From Sphingobacterium arenae (GTDB lineage: Bacteria > Bacteroidota > Bacteroidia > Sphingobacteriales > Sphingobacteriaceae), in NCBI RefSeq assembly GCF_014692505.1, contig NZ_JACNYK010000002.1, positions 186,001-250,000 of the forward strand: 64,000 bases of DNA, written 5' to 3'. Of the stretch, positions 43,422 through 51,915 are shown in pieces (within the stretch, counting starts at the first letter, position 1; each line of letters opens with the position of its first letter). Under the pieces are notes generated by a model. That model was given only the letters and a program-made list of their open reading frames with translations. It was not told where the DNA came from and did no database searches. Position numbers and translations under genes: made by a program.

Positions 43422-45851
43422 CTATCCGTAGAAATATATTCTTTTCACCCTATCGGAAATGTTCACCAGTAATTCATAAGGAATCGTATCAATGCGTTTT
43501 GCTGCGTCCATCAAATCCGGAAATACCACAACCTCATCCAATTCGTGTGCCATAATATCCGTGACGTCAAGCATACACATATCCATACAAATAGATCCGA
43601 CTGTCTTTACTCTCTGTCCGTTTATAGACATCTCTCCTATACCTTCACCAAACCGTCTGCTATAACCATCTGCATATCCTATTTTCACTGTCGCAATCCG
43701 GCTTGGTCGATGCAAGAGTCCTTTCCTGTCATAACCAACTGTCTCTCCAGCAGGAAGTTCTTTAATTTGGGTAATGGTCGTCTTTAATTCACCTACTTTT
43801 TCCAAACCCATTTCTCCACTCATATCCACTCCATAGAGACCAATTCCCAAACGTACCATATCCATATATGCAGACGGCCAATTTACGATACCTGAAGTAT
43901 TTGCAACATGACGGATAACTTTATAACCCAATATTGCTTCCAGCTCGTTTACACTTGCCGAAAACATAGTAATCTGTTGCATCGTAAAATCACGATGGTG
44001 CCTATTGCCAGCAGCTACCAAATGTGAAAACGCCGTCTTGACCTCTACCTCCGTCGTTGTAGACAATAACGTTGCTAATTCTGCTATCTCATTCGATAAG
44101 AAACCCAAACGATGCATGCCGGTATCAATTTTTATATGGATGGGGACAGCTTTCTGTTTACGAATTCGTAGAAAATCTATCAAAGCTTTTAAAATTCGGA
44201 AACTGTATATTTCCGGTTCCAATTTGAAGATTAGCAAACTTTCAAACGCTTGCTCGTCCGGGCTCAATACCATTATCGGTAAATCTATGCCATGCTGGCG
44301 CAATTCAACACCCTCATCCGCAAATGCGACCGTCAAATAGTCTACCTTATTAAACTGCAAAAGGTTTGCCACTTCATAACTTCCACTCCCATAAGAAAAA
44401 GCCTTGACCATAGCCATTAGCTTGACATGGGAAGGTAACATGGAGCGGTATGCTTTCAAATTGTGTTCCAATGCACTAAGATTTATCTCCAGGACAGTTT
44501 CATGCGATTTCGCAACCAACAGCTTGCTGACGTCCTCCAAATGATACCGCCTGCTTCCTTTAATGAGAATAGATTCATTCTCTAACGAGATCTCATGCAG
44601 ATTTTGAACCAGCTCTTCGGTAGAAGCAAAAAATAAAAGTGGCATCTGCAATTTACCCTGCAAGTACCTCAAGGCGCTGCCCACTACAATTATTCGCGTA
44701 AGATTTTGCTGTCTCAAGATAGAAAGAAGCTTTATTTGTAGCTTGTCATTCAGCCCTTCCATATCAGACAGAATAAGTGTCTTCTTCTTATGTTGCTGCT
44801 GCTGGTGCAAAAAATCTAAAGCGATTTGTAAAGACGCCAAATCATTTGAATACGTATCGTCAATAATGGAGCAATTATTTCGCCCCGTTTTTAGTTGCAA
44901 GCGCATCTCTAACGGACGTAATCTGCCGAGCTTATGCACAATCGCATCTAAAGAATAACCTAAAAACAACAGCGTGGTTAAGCAAATTAGCACATCTTCG
45001 ACGGAACCCTTATCTACAAAAGGCACTGTAAAAGTTGCCATCTCCTGCCTATAGCTTACTTGTATAGACGAGCTACCATCCCGTCTTTCTTCTATGCGTC
45101 CTATTTTTACATCATCCCGATCAGACTCGCCAAACGTAAACGTGCGGCTTTCCGCAGGTAGGTATACCTCAAATCCGTAGCGCGAAGGGAAAATAACGTC
45201 TTTGGCATGCTTAAAAAGCTTTATCTTCTCCGTTATTTTCAACGCTTTGCTCGCGAAACCATCCGCATGCGCGACCCCAATATTGGTCATAATACCGATA
45301 TCCGGGCATATCATCGCTTCTAGCTGGTCCATTTCATCCGGCAAACTAATCCCCGCTTCAATAATGGCACAATCATAGTCATCCGAAAGATCCCATAACG
45401 ATAAGGCTACGCCCAATTGCGAATTATAACTTTTGGGACTTTGATAAACTTTCTTGTCCTCTTGTAATAGCTGTGTGAGCCATTCCTTTACAATCGTTTT
45501 GCCATTACTGCCTGTAATCCCAATAACCGGTTTATTAAACTTCTCGCGATGATAACGGGCTAATTTTTGTAAAGCAACCAACACGTCATCTACCCAGAAA
45601 AAGCTAGCTTCGGGATACAACATAACATCAATATCTTCACGCGACACAACAAAAGCGCGGACTCCTTTCTGATAAGCATCTGGAATAAAAGTATGTCCGT
45701 CACGAACATTCTTCAAAGCAAAAAAAAGACTATGTTCGGCATTTCTTATTTTACGGCTGTCGTAGGCCAAATCATAGATTGGCAGTTCCGTATCACAAAT
45801 CAGGTGCTGTTTACTATGAATAGGGATAAGAATGGATCCAAGTGTGTACAT
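43422..45851 (-). CDS. Bifunctional UDP-MurNAc-tripeptide:D-Ala-D-Ala ligase/alanine racemase
   Basis: An 809-residue fusion of MurF and Alr, as found throughout Bacteroidota. The first 430 residues are a Mur ligase with ITGSNGKTIVKEWL and IMTNIGVAHADGF. The rest is a PLP racemase with the catalytic Lys in MAMVKAFSYGSG and the Tyr face in GSICMDMCMLDVT. It makes D-alanine and attaches D-Ala-D-Ala to the peptidoglycan precursor. I took the ATG at 45851 because MYTLGSILIPIHSKQHL begins where MurF alignments usually begin; a frame to 45950 adds 33 residues without family features and leaves only 18 bp to recX. The motif VKANAYGHG is degenerate (VKAFSYGSG), but Lys is kept. Confidence 0.94.
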   Translation of the reverse strand: MYTLGSILIPIHSKQHLICDTELPIYDLAYDSRKIRNAEHSLFFALKNVRDGHTFIPDAYQKGVRAFVVSREDIDVMLYPEASFFWVDDVLVALQKLARYHREKFNKPVIGITGSNGKTIVKEWLTQLLQEDKKVYQSPKSYNSQLGVALSLWDLSDDYDCAIIEAGISLPDEMDQLEAMICPDIGIMTNIGVAHADGFASKALKITEKIKLFKHAKDVIFPSRYGFEVYLPAESRTFTFGESDRDDVKIGRIEERRDGSSSIQVSYRQEMATFTVPFVDKGSVEDVLICLTTLLFLGYSLDAIVHKLGRLRPLEMRLQLKTGRNNCSIIDDTYSNDLASLQIALDFLHQQQQHKKKTLILSDMEGLNDKLQIKLLSILRQQNLTRIIVVGSALRYLQGKLQMPLLFFASTEELVQNLHEISLENESILIKGSRRYHLEDVSKLLVAKSHETVLEINLSALEHNLKAYRSMLPSHVKLMAMVKAFSYGSGSYEVANLLQFNKVDYLTVAFADEGVELRQHGIDLPIMVLSPDEQAFESLLIFKLEPEIYSFRILKALIDFLRIRKQKAVPIHIKIDTGMHRLGFLSNEIAELATLLSTTTEVEVKTAFSHLVAAGNRHHRDFTMQQITMFSASVNELEAILGYKVIRHVANTSGIVNWPSAYMDMVRLGIGLYGVDMSGEMGLEKVGELKTTITQIKELPAGETVGYDRKGLLHRPSRIATVKIGYADGYSRRFGEGIGEMSINGQRVKTVGSICMDMCMLDVTDIMAHELDEVVVFPDLMDAAKRIDTIPYELLVNISDRVKRIYFYG

Positions 45852-45968
45852 GATAAATCTCAAAGAACAAATTTCATCAATATTTTCAACAACTAAAAAT
45901 GAATTATGCATCGTATTTTGTTTTACGAGGTATTCAGGAATAATAGGCATTTTATTTAGGTTTGTGTT

Positions 45969-46451
45969 ATGGAAGAATCTAAGAAACCAAGAAAGTTGTT
46001 AACTCCTCTTGAAGCAAAAAGAAAAGCTGAAAATTACTGTGCTTATCAAGAGCGAGCTCAACAGGAAGTAAGAAACAAATTGTATGAATGGGGACTTCAT
46101 CAAAAAGAAATAGAAAATATCATCGCTCAGCTTATTGAGGACAACTTTGTCAACGAAGAACGATTTGCAAAAGCATACACTTTGGGTAAATTCCGTATGA
46201 AGGGCTGGGGGAAAATTAAAATAAAACAACACTTGAAGTTTAAAAAGGTTTCTGAGCCGCTCATCCGACTTGCACTAAAAAGCATAGATATGGATGAATA
46301 CGACAAAAAAATAGAAGAAACAATACATAAAAAGATAAACAAATCCTTACCGGAACTCTCTTTTAACGAAAAATCAAAACTGGCTAATTATTTGCAATCA
46401 AAGGGTTTTGAGAATGACCTTATTTTTGAAAAAATAAATCATCAGGATTAG
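45969..46451 (+). CDS. recX: Regulatory protein RecX
   Basis: A 160-residue RecX of the usual three-helix-repeat build: ENYCAYQERAQQEVRNKLYEWGL, LIEDNFVNEERFAKAYTLGKFRMKGWGKIKIKQHL and the third repeat LANYLQSKGFENDLIFEKI. RecX binds RecA filaments and limits recombination and SOS signalling. recA itself is not adjacent. It is divergent from murF-alr. No copy of the TTACTAA/TTAGTAA palindrome is present in its upstream spacer, so nothing suggests direct control by the LexA-like repressor. Confidence 0.93.
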   Translation: MEESKKPRKLLTPLEAKRKAENYCAYQERAQQEVRNKLYEWGLHQKEIENIIAQLIEDNFVNEERFAKAYTLGKFRMKGWGKIKIKQHLKFKKVSEPLIRLALKSIDMDEYDKKIEETIHKKINKSLPELSFNEKSKLANYLQSKGFENDLIFEKINHQD

Positions 46452-46571
46452 CGTTTCATTTTTGGCATAAAAAACACAACGATGATGTAATTTTCATAAA
46501 AACACCGTTTACACTAGGTTAAAAAATATAAAATTTGTATAATTGTACAAGAGGGAATTACTATTCATTAT

Positions 46572-46868
46572 ATGAAAAAAGTTTGGATAACATATATACT
46601 TATTCTTCTGGGAGGTGTACTTTGTTTCCAACTTATTCCCGTATGCACTGTGGATGAATATGCCATAAATACGGAGCAAACCTCCAATCAGAATAACGAC
46701 GCCGAAGAAAGCGAAACAAGACTTAGCTTAGACGACGAGATTATCGCCGAAGCGCTTCTTTCTCCCTATCTTTTACCTCCACCTAAAGATTGCTTTTATC
46801 TTTTGCCGGGCAGGCCTCTCCCCTATATTAGTATCAGTCTGCATTTTCCGCCTCCTAACATAGCCTAG
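46572..46868 (+). CDS. Small exported or membrane-anchored protein of unknown function
   Basis: A 98-residue protein not recognised. It has a basic N-terminus and a hydrophobic stretch (residues 5-22, ending near the Cys18 in GGVLCFQLIP), then an acidic, Asn/Glu-rich middle (NTEQTSNQNNDAEESETR) and a Pro-rich end with LLPPPKDCFYLLPGRPLPY. The GGVLC segment slightly resembles a lipobox, so a lipoprotein is possible. Codon use looks like that of its neighbours and the ATG follows an AT-rich spacer. It precedes the S74-domain gene by 106 bp on the same strand. Confidence 0.5.
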   Translation: MKKVWITYILILLGGVLCFQLIPVCTVDEYAINTEQTSNQNNDAEESETRLSLDDEIIAEALLSPYLLPPPKDCFYLLPGRPLPYISISLHFPPPNIA

Positions 46869-46974
46869 TTAGGCTCCTGTTTAAGGAGATATATTCAAAA
46901 CATAGCACATATTTTGTGTTCGCAACACTGTGGACACCAATTTTTCATATAACATTTTTAAAACACATATTAGC

Positions 46975-47406
46975 ATGAAGACATCTTTCATCATTAAAGG
47001 AATTTGTATATTAAGTATTACCATTGGAACCTTTACGTTCAGTCACGGTCAACAACTTCATAAAGACGAAATAAAAACCAATATTGTACAAATTGAGAAC
47101 TCCACCGAAAAGTTAAAAAATTTAAATCCGATCGTTTATAATTACGATCAAGATAAATTCAAAAACCTTGACTTACCAGCGGGAAACCGTTATGGTTTTC
47201 TAACCCGTGACGTAGAAAATGTATTTCCAGATATGATACAAACATCTTCAAAGGTATATATAACTGGGAAAAATACAACTAAAACGGCCAAATACGATGA
47301 CATTGACAATGAAAGACTAATTCCGGTACTCGTTGCTGCTATAAAAGAACAGCAGGAACAGATTGAGGCCCTGAAAAAAGAAGTAGAACAATTGAAATCC
47401 AAATAA
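46975..47406 (+). CDS. Small exported protein with an S74-like intramolecular chaperone domain
   Basis: A 143-residue protein from the ATG at 46975, which begins a signal peptide (MKTSFIIKGICILSITIG, cleavage near SHG-Q); the frame is open 15 codons upstream. The mature part has NPIVYNYD, then NRYGFLTRDVENVFPDMIQ, DDIDNERLIPVLVAAIKEQQEQIEALKKEVEQL. This is the pattern of the C-terminal peptidase S74/endosialidase-type chaperone domain of tail fibres and adhesins, ending in a coiled coil. Here it stands alone without a fibre part. The self-cleavage Ser-Asp pair is not evident. Its function is unknown. Confidence 0.72.
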   Translation: MKTSFIIKGICILSITIGTFTFSHGQQLHKDEIKTNIVQIENSTEKLKNLNPIVYNYDQDKFKNLDLPAGNRYGFLTRDVENVFPDMIQTSSKVYITGKNTTKTAKYDDIDNERLIPVLVAAIKEQQEQIEALKKEVEQLKSK

Positions 47407-47428
47407 ATCGACCAGCTATAGGTTAATA

Positions 47429-47464
47429 ACCTTAGGCCATAATATTTTGTATATGGCCTAAGGT
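47429..47464. terminator. Hairpin between convergent genes
   Basis: ACCTTAGGCCATA (47429-47441) and TATGGCCTAAGGT (47452-47464) form a perfect 13-bp stem with a ten-base loop. It lies between two convergent stops; no long T-run follows on either strand. Confidence 0.6.
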
Positions 47465-47478
47465 ATATATTAAGCTAT

Positions 47479-48516
47479 CTAAAATGCGTAAACTAACGCT
47501 ATTGATGCCTGAGAAGCGTTCTTCGTAGCAGTAAGCCCATCTTTCTTCAAGAAGCTTGACTGGTTATTGTTGTCGAGACGAATTTCCGGAATCAGTGTCA
47601 ACCCACCGTGTTTCAACTGTGCAGATAGTGTAAATGATGTGAATTGTGCCCCTTCCAATTCTTCTACATCCTTCTCTTTAAAGTATTCCGCGCGAACACC
47701 CAAACCTATGTTTTCCGTAAAGTTGTACCGAGGATAAAGTGCTACACCGCTATACCCACCGTCGGACTGAAAAGTATAGTCGGCAGCATTCAGTCCTAAA
47801 CTCACTTTCGGAGAGAAATCGTAACTAGCCACTAGATCAACCAACGTTCCAGAACTGTAATTGTCTTCGCCACCGTCCGACGAGCCGGTTAGGAAGTTTA
47901 AGTAGGCACTGAATCCTTCGATCGGTGTAAGCGCTAACTGCGCGCCTACGTGCGATATACCATTAAAGTCTTGATACACATTCCAATCGTTAAAAAGTCC
48001 AGCCATCAACGACACCTTGTCTGAGAAAGCATAAGTTGCTTTGATTCCGGCATTTTGAAATGGTCCCGCACCAAATAAATATGACGTAGAATAATGAAAA
48101 TTTGAAGCAGGAGAAATTACCTCATAACCAATAAATGTCCCCATATAACCAGCTGTCATATTAAACTTGTCTGTAAAATCGTACGACATATACAGGTTTT
48201 GAATATGAAACGAATTGTCTGCATTGTCTGCATTTCCATCTCCGTTCAAGATACTTTGGTACTGCCCACGGGGACCGAAAGCAAGTTCACCGACAAAGGT
48301 CGCTTTACCAGTTGATTTTTTTAATCCTAAACCAAGCATACCCAGCGAAATGGAGTTATGATTATTTCCAAAGAACGTACCGATATTTTCTTGTTCTGCA
48401 AAATCATATTTCCAGTAGGCATCTGCATAACCGGTGATTTCCAAAGGCGAACTCTCTTGAGCATACGAAAATATTGAAATTAACACAAAAGCGAGTATAG
48501 ATAACGATTTATTCAT
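47479..48516 (-). CDS. Outer-membrane beta-barrel porin (bbp2/OmpL-like)
   Basis: A 345-residue exported protein with a signal peptide (residues 1-19, ending SYA-Q), many alternating beta strands and a C-terminal aromatic residue (ASIALVYAF), the usual outer-membrane insertion signal. ITGYADAYWKYDF and FFGNNHNSISLGMLGLGL fit the OmpL-like bbp2 group. It is divergent from the ammonium transporter gene across a very AT-rich 537-bp spacer. Similar porins lie next to amtB in other Bacteroidota, which suggests a role in ammonium or amine uptake across the outer membrane. The substrate is inferred from the neighbour only. Confidence 0.85.
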   Translation of the reverse strand: MNKSLSILAFVLISIFSYAQESSPLEITGYADAYWKYDFAEQENIGTFFGNNHNSISLGMLGLGLKKSTGKATFVGELAFGPRGQYQSILNGDGNADNADNSFHIQNLYMSYDFTDKFNMTAGYMGTFIGYEVISPASNFHYSTSYLFGAGPFQNAGIKATYAFSDKVSLMAGLFNDWNVYQDFNGISHVGAQLALTPIEGFSAYLNFLTGSSDGGEDNYSSGTLVDLVASYDFSPKVSLGLNAADYTFQSDGGYSGVALYPRYNFTENIGLGVRAEYFKEKDVEELEGAQFTSFTLSAQLKHGGLTLIPEIRLDNNNQSSFLKKDGLTATKNASQASIALVYAF

Positions 48517-49053
48517 GATTTTTATTTGTTTTAATACGTTTTAAAATAAATTTATTAACACAAAACAATAAAAAACCATCAAACACTAAAAAAAAGGCAC
48601 ATAATACATTATTAAAATAAAGAACGAACATGAAAAACAAAAATAAATAACAAAAAATACGTTAGAATGTGATTTTTACTATTTATAAATGCAAATAAAA
48701 ACAAAAAATATATAAAATATACAATTTTTGAACAAAAAAAATTAAAATTTTAAATAAAAAATCCAAAACAAATCAATTTTATCAGTAAAAATTAAAAATT
48801 TATTAGATTTTATGGTTTTTTATTTTGATATTTGAAGTGAAAAACAATTTTACATATCAAATAATCAAAAAAAACAAGGCAAAAATTACTAATTAATCAA
48901 AAAAATTAATCAAAAACCAGAAATGAAACCATTATGATTTTTCAAATCACGCAGTGGGATGTACAAACCGAGTTTACGAGCTCTGGAACACCCTCTGTAG
49001 ATACAGGTGAAAAATCTGATTGCTTCATCAGCTTTAAAAACAAATTAAATAAG
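48517..49053. other. AT-rich divergent spacer and amtB leader
   Basis: The first 400 bp (48517-48930) are extremely rich in A and T runs and hold no gene; no -24/-12 sigma-54 site was found. The last 120 bp (48934-49053) are much less AT-rich and contain two small stems: CTGT (48995-48998)/ACAG (49003-49006) flanked by CAC and GTG, and CTGAT (49016-49020)/ATCAG (49027-49031). An ATG at 48934 is in frame with amtB, so this is either a leader RNA or an N-terminal extension. Confidence 0.5.
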
Positions 49054-50358
49054 ATGAAAAAGATTCTCCCATTTGGACTCCTCGCGTTAGCTGCAATCTT
49101 AGCATTGCTCGCTCCATCAACTGAGGTTACTACCGTCACGGAAAGCAATATCGATACAGGCGATACAGCCTGGCTATTGATGTCTGCAGCGCTGGTATTG
49201 TTAATGACACCGGGTTTGGCATTTTTCTACGGCGGTATGGTTCGCAAAAAAAATGTGATATCTACCATGTTACAAAGTTTCGTATGTATGGGCCTTATCA
49301 CGATTATTTGGGTTGTATTTGGCTTTAGCCTTGCCTTTGGTGAAGATATTGGCGGCATAATCGGCAATCCTTCCACTTTCTATATGATGAAAGGTATGTT
49401 AGGCAATGACGCATGGTCGGCATTACCGACCATTCCAATAGCATTGTTTGCTATGTTTCAATTAAAATTCGCCGTAATAACTCCAGCACTCATTACAGGG
49501 GCCTTTGCCGAACGTATTAAATTCAATGCATATCTTATTTTCATTACTTTATTTGTTATCTTCATCTATGCTCCGCTAGCACACGCTACCTGGCATCCTG
49601 AAGGCCTTTTAGCCAACATGGGCGTGCTCGACTTCGCAGGTGGAACTGTTGTCCATATGTCGGCTGGTTGGGCTGCATTAGCTTCCGCATTATACTTGGG
49701 CAAACGTAAAGAACAGGTACATACACCTGCCCGTATCAGTTATGTCATCTTAGGAACGGGGTTACTATGGTTTGGATGGTTCGGATTCAATGCCGGTTCG
49801 GCAGGAGGCGCTAACGAAATAGCCGCTTCTGCGTTCGGAACCACAACCACTGCATCAGCCGCAGCAGCGATGGCTTGGATTTTCTTTGACATCCTGCGAG
49901 GGAAAAAGCCGTCGGCAATGGGGGCCTGTATCGGTGCAGTTGTTGGATTGGTAGCTATCACACCAGCCGCTGGTTTTGTAACGATCCCCCATTCATTGGT
50001 TATCGGTATTGTAGCGGCTGTTATTAGTAACTTAGTGGTTATCTGGAGAACGAAAAAAGGTATTGATGATACATTAGATGTCTTCCCTTGCCACGGTGTT
50101 GGTGGTATGGTGGGGATGTTGTTGACCGCCGTATTTGCACATAGCAACGTCAACAGTGCTGTGGAAACCAACGGGCTTTTCTTCGGTGAAACCGGACTTT
50201 TCGTTGCCCACTTAATTGCCCTTGTCGGTGCTTCGGCGTTCGCTTTTTTCGGGTCTTTACTTCTCTTGAAAGTAACTGATCTCCTGGCATCATTACGTGT
50301 TAGTGAAGAAGCAGAAAACGTAGGGCTGGACATGAGCCAACACAACGAAGAACTTTAA
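49054..50358 (+). CDS. amtB: Ammonium transporter AmtB
   Basis: A 434-residue inner-membrane channel from the ATG at 49054, which opens with an Amt-type signal sequence (MKKILPFGLLALAAILALL). About eleven membrane segments follow. The conserved pore histidines are in HMSAGWAAL and CHGVGGMVGML, and the Phe gate region in FFYGGMVRKKN is typical. No GlnK/PII gene follows in this window, although glnK is often next to amtB. The frame continues 40 codons upstream of the chosen start; these are not like any Amt N-terminus. Divergent from the porin. A hairpin at 50376 follows the stop. Confidence 0.93.
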   Translation: MKKILPFGLLALAAILALLAPSTEVTTVTESNIDTGDTAWLLMSAALVLLMTPGLAFFYGGMVRKKNVISTMLQSFVCMGLITIIWVVFGFSLAFGEDIGGIIGNPSTFYMMKGMLGNDAWSALPTIPIALFAMFQLKFAVITPALITGAFAERIKFNAYLIFITLFVIFIYAPLAHATWHPEGLLANMGVLDFAGGTVVHMSAGWAALASALYLGKRKEQVHTPARISYVILGTGLLWFGWFGFNAGSAGGANEIAASAFGTTTTASAAAAMAWIFFDILRGKKPSAMGACIGAVVGLVAITPAAGFVTIPHSLVIGIVAAVISNLVVIWRTKKGIDDTLDVFPCHGVGGMVGMLLTAVFAHSNVNSAVETNGLFFGETGLFVAHLIALVGASAFAFFGSLLLLKVTDLLASLRVSEEAENVGLDMSQHNEEL

Positions 50359-50375
50359 ATTCATAAAACAAATTC

Positions 50376-50413
50376 ATGAACTGGCGCAATTTAAATGAAT
50401 TGCGTCAGTTCAT
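50376..50413. terminator. Hairpin between amtB and dinB stops
   Basis: ATGAACTGGCGCAATT (50376-50391) and AATTGCGTCAGTTCAT (50398-50413) pair over 16 bases with one G-U. It lies between convergent genes and probably ends both, although no T-run follows. Confidence 0.6.
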
Positions 50414-50532
50414 TCATTAGACAAACGCAGTTAATAAAACCTACACATAATCATTTTTTGCTAATTCTTACAGACGATGTTCTCCATGTTAGATTCAGGG
50501 ATATATCATAGACACAAAACACCATATTTAAA

Positions 50533-51615
50533 CTAAAATAACCGCAATTGCGGATTATTTAATTTTTCCAAATCAGCATCGTAAAAATTAGAGATTGTCA
50601 CCCCCAAAAGTCGTACTTTTTTATCTTCCATGTTTGCTTTGCTGAAAAGATCGGTTACCTGTTGAAAAATATCATCTGCAACATTTAGATAGAACATGCT
50701 TGTTTTACTTCTCGTTATCTGGGTAAAATCTGCAAATTTTATTTTCAAAGTTACGGTACGGCCTTGCTTTGCTTTTTCTTCTAGTCTTTTCTCCAATTTT
50801 CCGCACAACTTTTTCAGCTCTTTCAGCATCTCCTGTTCCTCTTTAAGGTCGGTTTCGAAAGTATCTTCTATGCTAATCGATTTGACAATCCTATTCGGCT
50901 TGACTGGACGACTGTCCTCCCCCCTGACCATGTGGTAAAAAAATTTACCTGATTTCCCAAATCTCCGAATCAACTCGTTTTCACTAAACTGCTTCAGTTC
51001 TTTCCCAGTATGTATACCCATACTTTTCATTTTATGAGCCGTTACTTTGCCTACGCCAAAAAACTTTTCGATAGGAAGCTGCTCTAAAAAAGCAATAATT
51101 TTAGAAGGTCCGATAAACGTTAATCCATCCGGTTTCTGATAATCCGATGCAATTTTTGCAATAAATTTATTGATAGACACACCTGCTGAAGCCGTCAGTC
51201 CTAATTCTTCACAAATGGCAGTTTTGATCGCTTTGGCGATTTCAATAGCCGATCCTATTCCCTGTTTATCTTCCGTCACATCAAGGTAGGCTTCGTCTAG
51301 CGAAAGTGGCTCTATCAAATCGGTATATCGCGTAAAAATTGCCCGTATCTGCTTTGAAACTTCCCGATATATATCAAATCGGGGTCGTGTAAACATCAGG
51401 TGCGGACAAAGTTGTAACGCTTGCCGGGAAGACATCGCCGAGCGGACTCCGTATGCGCGTGCCTCGTAACTCGCTGTCGCCACCACGCCTCTACCATCCG
51501 GCGAACCTCCTACTGCAAGTGCTTTGTTCCGTAATTCCGGAAAGTCACGTTGCTCCACCGAAGCATAAAATGCATCCATGTCAATATGGATTATTTTTCG
51601 CGTCTTTTCGCTCAC
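50533..51615 (-). CDS. dinB: DNA polymerase IV
   Basis: A 360-residue Y-family translesion polymerase. The chosen start is GTG at 51615 because GGAG lies six bases upstream; a TTG at 51627 is also in frame, and there is no suitable ATG before IIHIDMDAFYASVE. Catalytic motifs are IHIDMDAFYASVEQRD and SLDEAYLDVT, with helix-hairpin-helix elements near GVGKVTAHKM. It bypasses lesions with low fidelity. It is convergent with amtB; upstream lies copy 2 of the multi-hairpin element. The TTACTAA/TTAGTAA palindrome is absent, so control by the LexA-like repressor is not supported by sequence. Confidence 0.95.
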   Translation of the reverse strand: MSEKTRKIIHIDMDAFYASVEQRDFPELRNKALAVGGSPDGRGVVATASYEARAYGVRSAMSSRQALQLCPHLMFTRPRFDIYREVSKQIRAIFTRYTDLIEPLSLDEAYLDVTEDKQGIGSAIEIAKAIKTAICEELGLTASAGVSINKFIAKIASDYQKPDGLTFIGPSKIIAFLEQLPIEKFFGVGKVTAHKMKSMGIHTGKELKQFSENELIRRFGKSGKFFYHMVRGEDSRPVKPNRIVKSISIEDTFETDLKEEQEMLKELKKLCGKLEKRLEEKAKQGRTVTLKIKFADFTQITRSKTSMFYLNVADDIFQQVTDLFSKANMEDKKVRLLGVTISNFYDADLEKLNNPQLRLF

Positions 51616-51645
51616 AATTTTCTCCAATTATCTTATCTGTACTAG

Positions 51646-51785
51646 AATTGTACCGCCCATTCCTTAACAGTAAAGGTCGCATCCAAATGTTTTACAACTG
51701 CATAAACTCATTCTTGTACTATCCTTCATGTAAAACATTTGAAGCGACGATTTTTGCGCGTCTTTTTCTAAAAAAGACGCAAATA
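51646..51785 (+). repeat. Multi-hairpin intergenic element, copy 2
   Basis: Second copy of the element at 40524. Stems: CCTT/AAGG (51662-51665/51673-51676), GTCGC (51676-51680)/GCGAC (51744-51748), a perfect 12-bp AAATGTTTTACA (51685-51696)/TGTAAAACATTT (51729-51740), and GCGTCTTTTT (51758-51767)/AAAAAGACGC (51771-51780). The loop shares ACTCAT, CTT and TACTATCC with copy 1. It sits in the spacer between dinB and the porin. Confidence 0.75.
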
Positions 51786-51915
51786 GAAGATTCCTATTTC
51801 TTTCCAAAATTAAAATGAAATTTCGTAACCAAGTATAGTATAAAGTAAAACCAATAAACATTATCTTTGGCATTTTGCTATACGTATTAAAAATACATTT
51901 TTTATAACCATACGC

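Noticed and set aside
48590..48620. Sigma-54 promoter for the porin or amtB
   Set aside because: GGCAC at 48596 has no GC-containing -12 partner at the right distance on either strand.
48888..48915. A further copy of the LexA-like palindrome before amtB
   Set aside because: Only the left half (ATTACTAATTAA) matches; the right arm is missing, and such strings are expected by chance in this AT-rich spacer.
49740..50345. 201-codon open frame antisense to amtB
   Set aside because: A shadow of amtB; low complexity and Ala/Thr/Pro-rich, as expected from the antisense of membrane segments.
51616..51660. An operator of the LexA-like repressor in front of dinB
   Set aside because: The inverted repeat around GTACTAGAATTGTAC has a different sequence and overlaps the edge of the hairpin element.
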